A DNA stretch of 64,000 nt, from contig NZ_SRUU01000001.1 in NCBI RefSeq assembly GCF_004791585.1, positions 348,501 through 412,500 on the forward strand, in the 5' to 3' direction. This DNA is from Mesorhizobium sp. M1C.F.Ca.ET.210.01.1.1 (GTDB lineage: Bacteria; Pseudomonadota; Alphaproteobacteria; Rhizobiales; Rhizobiaceae). Below the pieces are notes generated by a model that had not been told where the DNA came from, did not search any database, and saw nothing but the letters and a program-made list of their open reading frames with translations. The position numbers and the translations under genes are program-made. This document shows positions 58,211-64,000 of this stretch, piece by piece (positions within the stretch are counted from its first letter, which is position 1; each line of letters opens with the position of its first letter).

Positions 58211-59728
58211 ATGCTGCGCACCATCTTTTCCCTTTCGGCACTCGCGGCCGGGCTGGTGTCTTCCGGTGCGCTCGCGGCACCGAGCGGCGATGATGTGCAG
58301 AAGTCGGCCCGGCCCGCTCAACACGGCGCGCTCGTGCTCGCCCAGGACGGCAATATCGACATCTATTACGATGCCAGGGGCAACCGGGTGCTTGTCGACG
58401 CCGACACCGGCAAGGTGATCGCTATCCAGCCGCCGAGAAGCAGGCTCGACCGCCGGGCGTTGCGCCGCCAGCAGCGGATGCAGGAGCTCGGGCGCGCGCC
58501 GGTCGAGGACGACGACCGCTACTATCTCGACAATCCCGATGACATGGCCCGCTTCCGCAGGCGCCAGCTCGAAGAGGAAGGCCGGGTCATTCCGCCGCCG
58601 GTCGACGAGAACGACCCCTATAACGACAACTCCATCGACGCCTATCCGCCGGCGCCGAATGACGAGGGCTATGCCACCACCTATCCGGGGACGCCGAGCC
58701 CGAACACCATCAAGCGCCAGCCGCTGGATGAGGCATCGATCGATCAGGAGCAGCCTGGGCAGGGGGAAGTGCTGCAGACCAACCCGGAGACGCAGTTCGC
58801 GCTGCCGCCGGACACGGGCGGCAAGGCCACCGTCGACCCGTCGCTGTCGCTCGGCGTACGTCAGGACGTGGCCGAACTTCAGGTGCTTCTCGACCGCGCC
58901 GGCGCCTCGCCGGGCGTCATCGACGGGCGCTTCGGCTCGAATGTCGACAAGGCCTTGGCCGCCTACAACCAGATCACCGGCAGCAATCTGAAATCGACCG
59001 ACGCGGTCGGCATCAAGACGGCGCTCGCCCAGTCGGGCGGCGAGGCCTTCGCCTCCTACACGATCACGCCGGAGGATGCGGCCGGGCCCTATGTCGCTTC
59101 GATCCCGGAAGACTACAGCCAGAAGGCCAAGCTCGATCGCATGGGTTACACCTCGGTCACCGAGGCGCTGGCGGAGCGCTTCCACATGGACGAAGGCTAT
59201 CTGAAGTCGATCAACAAGGGGCTCGACTTCAACCGGCCGGGCACGATCGTCAAGGTCGCCAATTTCGGCATGCTGGTGTCGACGCCGGTCGCTCGCATCG
59301 TTGCCGACAAGGACAAGAAGGAAGTCTTCGCCTATGACGCGGGCGGCAAGCTGGTCGCGTCCTATCCGGCCACCATCGGCTCGGCCGACACGCCGTCGCC
59401 TACGGGCATCCACACCGTGTCGCGCATCGCGCTCGATCCCAACTACACCTACAACCCCAACATCAATTTCAAGCAGGGCCAGAATGACAAGATCCTGACC
59501 ATTCCGCCCGGGCCGAACGGTCCAGTGGGCTCGGTCTGGATCGCGCTCGACAAGCCGACTTACGGCATCCACGGAACGCCCGACCCTTCCAAGATCGGCA
59601 AGACCGAGAGCCATGGCTGCGTGCGCCTGACCAACTGGGACGCGCGTGAGCTTGCCAAGATCGTGTCGCCGGGCGTCACCGTGGAGTTTGTCGGCGGATC
59701 GTCAGCCGATGATTTTGCTCAGCAGTGA
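58211..59728 (+). CDS. L,D-transpeptidase with peptidoglycan-binding domain
   Basis: Periplasmic enzyme of 505 residues that makes 3-3 crosslinks or attaches proteins to peptidoglycan. Signal peptide (MLRTIFSLSALAAGLVSSGA); disordered Pro/Gln linker; peptidoglycan-binding domain 1 about 215-275 (LGVRQDVAELQVLLDRAGAS); YkuD domain with IHGTPDPSKIGKTESHGCVR and catalytic cysteine in SHGCVRLTNWD. Overlaps the convergent next gene by 27 bases. Confidence 0.95.
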   Translation: MLRTIFSLSALAAGLVSSGALAAPSGDDVQKSARPAQHGALVLAQDGNIDIYYDARGNRVLVDADTGKVIAIQPPRSRLDRRALRRQQRMQELGRAPVEDDDRYYLDNPDDMARFRRRQLEEEGRVIPPPVDENDPYNDNSIDAYPPAPNDEGYATTYPGTPSPNTIKRQPLDEASIDQEQPGQGEVLQTNPETQFALPPDTGGKATVDPSLSLGVRQDVAELQVLLDRAGASPGVIDGRFGSNVDKALAAYNQITGSNLKSTDAVGIKTALAQSGGEAFASYTITPEDAAGPYVASIPEDYSQKAKLDRMGYTSVTEALAERFHMDEGYLKSINKGLDFNRPGTIVKVANFGMLVSTPVARIVADKDKKEVFAYDAGGKLVASYPATIGSADTPSPTGIHTVSRIALDPNYTYNPNINFKQGQNDKILTIPPGPNGPVGSVWIALDKPTYGIHGTPDPSKIGKTESHGCVRLTNWDARELAKIVSPGVTVEFVGGSSADDFAQQ

Positions 59729-60334
59729 GCCGCGCAGCGCGGCGGCATAGATCAGCTGCACCAGCAGGATGAAGGCGATGCTTGCCAGCGGTGTGATGAG
59801 GCAAAGCGCTGCGCCGATCGCCCAAAGGATCTGCGCCTTGATGATGCGCTGATAGACGACGCGTTTCGTATCCGCATCGACGTCCTGCCCCAGCATGCCG
59901 TTCCTGTCGGCGTACCACCAGCTCGCGAACAGCGTGGCGCCGAGCAAAAGCAGGTTCAGCCAGTAGACGAGCACCGCGACCCGGAATTCGAGGAAATCGG
60001 CCAGAAGGTCGGTGGAGAACGGCAACAGCGCGATGAAGGCAAGAAAGCAGAGATTTAGCGTGGCAAGCCGCCGGTCCGATTTTGCGATCAGGCCGTGCTG
60101 CGCCTGCTGGCCGAACCAGAAGATGGTCAGTGTCAGGAAGCTCAGCGCATAGGTCAGGAAACGCGGCGCGAGAGCCATGACCGCGGCAAGCAGCTCGCTT
60201 TCCGAATGCACCGCTTCATGCGACGGCACCCTGATCTCCAGCACGATCAAGGTGAGCGCGATGGCAAAGACGCCGTCGGTTATGCCGACGATGCGTCCGC
60301 GCCCCTCTGCTGATGGCTCAAGCGGCCGCTTCAT
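59702..60334 (-). CDS. TMEM175/DUF1211 family potassium channel-like protein
   Basis: Membrane protein of 210 residues with six helices. GRIVGITDGVFAIALTLIVL is the TMEM175 filter-helix motif, with ITD where most have FSD. ATG at 60334 is chosen over 60379. Potassium conduction is likely but not certain. Its 3' end overlaps the L,D-transpeptidase gene. Confidence 0.88.
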   Translation of the reverse strand: MKRPLEPSAEGRGRIVGITDGVFAIALTLIVLEIRVPSHEAVHSESELLAAVMALAPRFLTYALSFLTLTIFWFGQQAQHGLIAKSDRRLATLNLCFLAFIALLPFSTDLLADFLEFRVAVLVYWLNLLLLGATLFASWWYADRNGMLGQDVDADTKRVVYQRIIKAQILWAIGAALCLITPLASIAFILLVQLIYAAALRGSLLSKIIG

Positions 60335-60489
60335 GACTTTTCCCCCTTTGGCGCATGATGGCGGGAACCTATCACGCAACTAGCGGTTTGCATCAGGGCA
60401 GGCATCCGCCTGACCATGCAAGCTGGTTTCAAGAACTGCAATCTTCTGGCTCGTTGTTACGAACGCGCCGGAAAGCTAAGCAAGTTTTC

Positions 60490-62046
60490 ATGCCTTCCTC
60501 GAATGAAGCCACCGCCGATTCGATTTCGACCGCGACGCGCGCGAACGGAACGTTCTGCCCGCAGATGCGGCGCAAGTTCGTGCTGGTGGCGGCGATCCTG
60601 GCTTCGGCGCTCGGCTTCATCGACGGGTCGGTCCTGGCGATCGCCATGCCGGCGCTGCGCGTCAATCTCGGCGCCAGCCTGGCGGAGGCGCAGTGGATTT
60701 CCAATGCCTACGCGCTGACGCTTTCGGCGCTGATTCTAGCTGGGGGCGCTGCCGGCGACCGGTTCGGCCTCAGGCACGCTTTCGTGACCGGCATCGCGCT
60801 CTTCATCGCCGCTTCGCTCGCCTGCGCGCTGGCGCCAAATCCGGCAGTGCTGATCGGCTTCCGCGCCATCCAGGGCATCGGCGCCGCCATCATGGTGCCG
60901 GGCAGCCTCGCCATCATCGCCAAGGCCTATCCGAAAAAGGAGCGCGGCCGTGCAATCGGCATCTGGGCCGCCGCTTCGGCGCTGACGACCGCGCTCGGTC
61001 CGGTGCTGGGCGGTTTCGTCCTGTCGACTTTCGGCAACGGCGTTTGGCGCGCGATCTTTGCCGTCAACCTGCCACTCGGGCTGGTTTCGATCTATCTGCT
61101 GCTCGTCAAGATCCCGGCCGACCAGCCGACCGAGAAGCGCAGCCTCGATCTTGGCGGCGCCGCGCTCGCCACGCTCGCCTTCGGATCGCTGGCTTATGGA
61201 CTAACGGCCATGAACGCCGAGGGCGGCGGGATGATGGCCGGGCCGGCGATCGTGGCCGGCGTGGTCCTGCTTTTCGTCTTCATCCTCTACGAGCGCTGGC
61301 AGCGCGAGCCGATGATCGATCTCGGCTTGTTTCGCATCGGCGCTTTCGCCGGCGCGAATCTCGCGACCTTCTTCCTCTATTTCGCGCTGTCGGCGAACCT
61401 CTTCTACATGCCGATGGTCCTGATCGCGGGCTGGGGACTGAGCTCGGCCGAGGTCGGCTTCATCTTCCTGCCGCTGTCGACATCGATCGCGCTGTTGTCG
61501 GGGCCGGTCGGCCGGTGGTCCGACAGGATCGGTCCGCGCCTGCCGATCGCCGCAGGCAGTTTTGTGGTCGCCATTGCGTTTGCTGGTCTGGCGCTGCTCG
61601 CCGATGCCGGCATCCATCATTTCTGGACCGGGACCTTTCCGCTGATGACGCTGATGGGACTCGGCATGGCGCTGGTCGTGTCCCCCTTGTCGACCGCGAT
61701 CATGACGTCCGTCGAGGACAAGGACACCGGCGCGGCGTCAGGCATCAACAACGCCGTCTCGCGCATCGGCGGGCTGATCGCGGTGGCGGCGATGGGCTCG
61801 CTCGCGGCTTTCGTCTATGCGCGATCGACCGGTAACCCTGCCGGCATCCCCGGTTTCGGCGAGCCGCCGGCGTCCGGGCTTGCGGCCGATCTCGACCACC
61901 TGAGGATTGCTGCGAGCGATTCGGCTTTTGCCGCGGTCGCCGCCGTGACGGCGCTGCTTTGCCTGCTGTCGTCGGCCATCGCCTGGTTCACCGTGCCGGG
62001 CCAGGCGTTGCCCTGGCCGCAGCAAACGAGCGATTCGGGCGATTAA
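60490..62046 (+). CDS. MFS drug exporter, EmrB/QacA (DHA2) family
   Basis: Proton-driven exporter of 518 residues with 14 membrane segments: FVLVAAILASALGFIDGSVL, AIQGIGAAIMVPGSLAIIAK, ERGRAIGIWAAASALTTALG and the motif C region GPVLGGFV are typical of DHA2. Substrate unknown. ATG at 60490. Ends with a four-base overlap on the convergent peptidase gene. Confidence 0.95.
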   Translation: MPSSNEATADSISTATRANGTFCPQMRRKFVLVAAILASALGFIDGSVLAIAMPALRVNLGASLAEAQWISNAYALTLSALILAGGAAGDRFGLRHAFVTGIALFIAASLACALAPNPAVLIGFRAIQGIGAAIMVPGSLAIIAKAYPKKERGRAIGIWAAASALTTALGPVLGGFVLSTFGNGVWRAIFAVNLPLGLVSIYLLLVKIPADQPTEKRSLDLGGAALATLAFGSLAYGLTAMNAEGGGMMAGPAIVAGVVLLFVFILYERWQREPMIDLGLFRIGAFAGANLATFFLYFALSANLFYMPMVLIAGWGLSSAEVGFIFLPLSTSIALLSGPVGRWSDRIGPRLPIAAGSFVVAIAFAGLALLADAGIHHFWTGTFPLMTLMGLGMALVVSPLSTAIMTSVEDKDTGAASGINNAVSRIGGLIAVAAMGSLAAFVYARSTGNPAGIPGFGEPPASGLAADLDHLRIAASDSAFAAVAAVTALLCLLSSAIAWFTVPGQALPWPQQTSDSGD

Positions 62047-64000
62047 TTCGGCAGCTGCGAATCAGTCTTGGCGCTGGCGACCTTCAGCGAGTTGCCGTCT
62101 TCCTGCTTGAGCAGGTCGTCGATGCGCTCGCGCTCGCGCTTGAAGGCGACGAGGTCGTCGCCCTTCAGCACCTTGCCGACCGGCAGGCGGACGCGCATCG
62201 AATCGACCTTGGTGCCGTTGACGATCAGCTCGTAGTGAAGATGCGGGCCGGTCGAGAGGCCGGTCTGGCCGAGATAGCCGATCACCTGGCCCTGCCGGAC
62301 ATGAACGCCAGGCTCGATGCCTTTGGCGAAAGCGCTCTGGTGATTGTAGGAGGTCTCGTAGCCATTGGCGTGGCGGATGATGATCTGCTTGCCGTAGCCG
62401 CCAGCCCAGCCGGCCTTCTCGACGACGCCGTTGCCGGCGGCGATGATCGGCGATCCGATCGGTGCGGCCCAGTCGGTGCCGGTGTGCATGCGGACATAGC
62501 CGAGAATCGGATGCCGCCGCGCGCCGAAGCCGGAAGTGAAGCGGCCGTTGGGCAGCGGGTTGCGCAGCAGGAATTGCTTGGCGCTCGACCCGTTCTCGTC
62601 GAAATAGTCGGTGCTGCCGTCCTGCATCTGGAAGCGGTAGAAGTTGCGCGTCTGGCCGCCGAAATTGGCCGAAACGTAGAGAAGCTCGGAATTGTCGGAG
62701 GTCTGGTCGTCGCCGTCAGGCTGCGAGAACAGGACCTCCAGGCGGTCGGAAGGCGAAAGCCGCGATTGGAAGTCGACGTCGGAGGCTAGAAGCTTGATCA
62801 GCTTCTGGGTCATCGCTTTCGACATGCCGTAGGAATAGGCGGTGCGATAGATGCCGTCATAGACGTTGGGCAGGTTGCCGCGCACCACCACGGGCTGCGA
62901 ATCGTCGAACGCCGTCAGCAATTCGGGATTGGGGTCCGGCTCCTGCGCCGGCACGAACTGTCCGCGATCGTCGAGCGCGATGGTGACGATGTGGGTGGTG
63001 CGGTCATAGACGCTGGTGCGGACCACCTTGGCGATGTCGCCGCGTATCTCGAGTCCGACGCGAAGCACCGTTCCGGCCTTGAGCGCCGTGGCGTTCAAGA
63101 GCTTGCCGATCGCTTCCGACATGCCGGTGGCGTCGTCGCCGGTATAGCCCGAATCGGCGAAGGCCTCGGTTATGTCCGTATCGCTGGTGAAAGGGATGAT
63201 TTCCTCGGCAAAGGCCGGCGTCTGGTCTTCCAGTGCGGCGCGTGGCGCAACCGAGACGTTTTCCGGCGTGATCTTGACGTCGTAGGAGCCGGCCATGCTC
63301 TCGGCGAAGGCGTCGCCGAATCGCTGCGGATCGACATAGTGAAGCGCCGCCACCTGGACGGCGCCGTCGCTCAAGCCGTTGCCGGCTTCGCGCACCACTT
63401 TTTCGACTTCGTCGGCGGAGAGGTCGCTCTTCTCGTCGAACGACGCAGTCTCGATCGGGAAATCGACCGTTTTCAGCGACATCTCGCTTTCGACCTTGGC
63501 GCCGTAGATCTGGCCGGCGACCGCCGCGGCGGTGGCCGGCTGGGCATTGTCGTCGCCATCGTCGCCAAAGACCTGCAAAGGGTCGAATGGCGGATAGGGG
63601 CGGCTGGTGGTGTGGCCGGCCGCAAGCGCCATCTTGATCTGCACGAACGGCATGGTGTGGATAACATCGCGGTCGCCGACCTTGGTGACCATCGACACTT
63701 CCATGCGCCGGCGGTCCTTGGCCCTGGCAATCTGGCGCGGCGCGACTAGCCTGGTGGTCTTGGCTTGCTCGCCGGAATCATCGCCGCCGCTGGCAAGGTT
63801 GATGAGCTCGGCGATTTCCGGCGGCGTCGCCAGCTGCTGGCGCCCGTCAAGCGCCGCGAACAAGGCCACGCCCATCAGCACGCTCGAGGTCACGCCGGTC
63901 AGGAAAGTACCCGAAAGCCAACGCGCCGAGACTTCGCGGCGGTCAGGCGGACCGCTGCGGCCGTCCGCGATCAGCGGCGGCTCGTTGCCGAGTTCGGCTA
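62043..64000 (-). CDS. M23 family murein metallopeptidase (5' end outside window)
   Basis: Cell-wall endopeptidase; 652 codons are visible and the frame is still open at the window end, so the start lies outside (the GTG at 63893 is internal). A membrane segment (WLSGTFLTGVTSSVLMGVAL) lies near the visible start. The C-terminal M23 domain has HTGTDWAAPIGSPIIAAGNG, zinc ligands including H in GPHLHYEL, and a LysM-like or coiled region before it (EIRGDIAKVVRTSVYDRTT). Acts in peptidoglycan remodelling at cell division or elongation. Confidence 0.95.
   Translation of the reverse strand, partial: AELGNEPPLIADGRSGPPDRREVSARWLSGTFLTGVTSSVLMGVALFAALDGRQQLATPPEIAELINLASGGDDSGEQAKTTRLVAPRQIARAKDRRRMEVSMVTKVGDRDVIHTMPFVQIKMALAAGHTTSRPYPPFDPLQVFGDDGDDNAQPATAAAVAGQIYGAKVESEMSLKTVDFPIETASFDEKSDLSADEVEKVVREAGNGLSDGAVQVAALHYVDPQRFGDAFAESMAGSYDVKITPENVSVAPRAALEDQTPAFAEEIIPFTSDTDITEAFADSGYTGDDATGMSEAIGKLLNATALKAGTVLRVGLEIRGDIAKVVRTSVYDRTTHIVTIALDDRGQFVPAQEPDPNPELLTAFDDSQPVVVRGNLPNVYDGIYRTAYSYGMSKAMTQKLIKLLASDVDFQSRLSPSDRLEVLFSQPDGDDQTSDNSELLYVSANFGGQTRNFYRFQMQDGSTDYFDENGSSAKQFLLRNPLPNGRFTSGFGARRHPILGYVRMHTGTDWAAPIGSPIIAAGNGVVEKAGWAGGYGKQIIIRHANGYETSYNHQSAFAKGIEPGVHVRQGQVIGYLGQTGLSTGPHLHYELIVNGTKVDSMRVRLPVGKVLKGDDLVAFKRERERIDDLLKQEDGNSLKVASAKTDSQLPN

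Noticed and set aside
58124..59614. A 496-codon minus-strand frame
   Set aside because: Antisense to the L,D-transpeptidase; composition is that of a shadow frame.

Overview
The window is high-GC DNA from an alphaproteobacterium of the order Hyphomicrobiales (Rhizobiales), most likely Mesorhizobium or a close relative. Reasons: long runs of rhizobial housekeeping genes (DUF4167, DUF1178, HIG1-type small protein, PduO-type adenosyltransferase next to etfBA), intergenic repeats of the rhizobial mosaic type, a TGA-N9-TCA iron box, an NrsF-type ECF sigma pair, and PTS-Ntr enzyme I beside lysC and prfA. Nearly all of it is ordinary chromosome. I see no prophage, insertion sequence, CRISPR array or plasmid function.

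The most interesting region is 2283-7827 on the minus strand. A guanidine-I (ykkC) riboswitch at 7676-7801 begins almost exactly at the start site predicted from a sigma-54 promoter at 7812-7827. It precedes one tight operon: NMT1-type substrate-binding protein, permease, ATPase, a GdmH-like ureohydrolase, a protein with 16 histidines in its first 33 residues, and a HupE/UreJ nickel permease. A possible 26-codon ORF follows. The likely pathway is guanidine import and nickel-dependent hydrolysis to ammonia and urea. It is induced by guanidine and probably gated by nitrogen status. The HypA/HypB-type maturation genes linked to cyanobacterial gdmH are absent, and the His-rich protein plus HupE may replace them. 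Beside this lies a ferric-iron ABC transporter (1-1902) with a RirA-type box.

From 8105 to 31538: an ECF sigma/NrsF pair with a good autoregulatory promoter; a PAS-GGDEF diguanylate cyclase; hbd and etfBA (fatty acid/butyrate redox); an operon of SDR, HIG1 protein, cobalamin adenosyltransferase and rhomboid; YihY, EamA, GluQRS, an alkyl-base DNA glycosylase, an HNH protein, DsbB and YqaA; tRNA-Leu(CAA); a beta-propeller protein; a CelD-like acetyltransferase with a polysaccharide flippase; and a secreted protein, a DUF1127-like protein and a DUF4242 protein divergent from a large LuxR-type ATPase regulator.

From 31636 to the end: secA, a parvulin, tetR, argJ-GNAT-mutT, a Flp pilin, a methyltransferase, comF-grxC-nitrilase-DUF1178, a MarR/EamA divergent pair with two operators, ubiG, lysC-ptsP, prfA-prmC, DUF4167, an ArsR/SRPBCC pair whose operator covers its own start codon, heat-shock clpB, an L,D-transpeptidase, a TMEM175-like channel, an MFS exporter and an M23 peptidase that runs off the end. 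Four dispersed repeat families lie between these genes.
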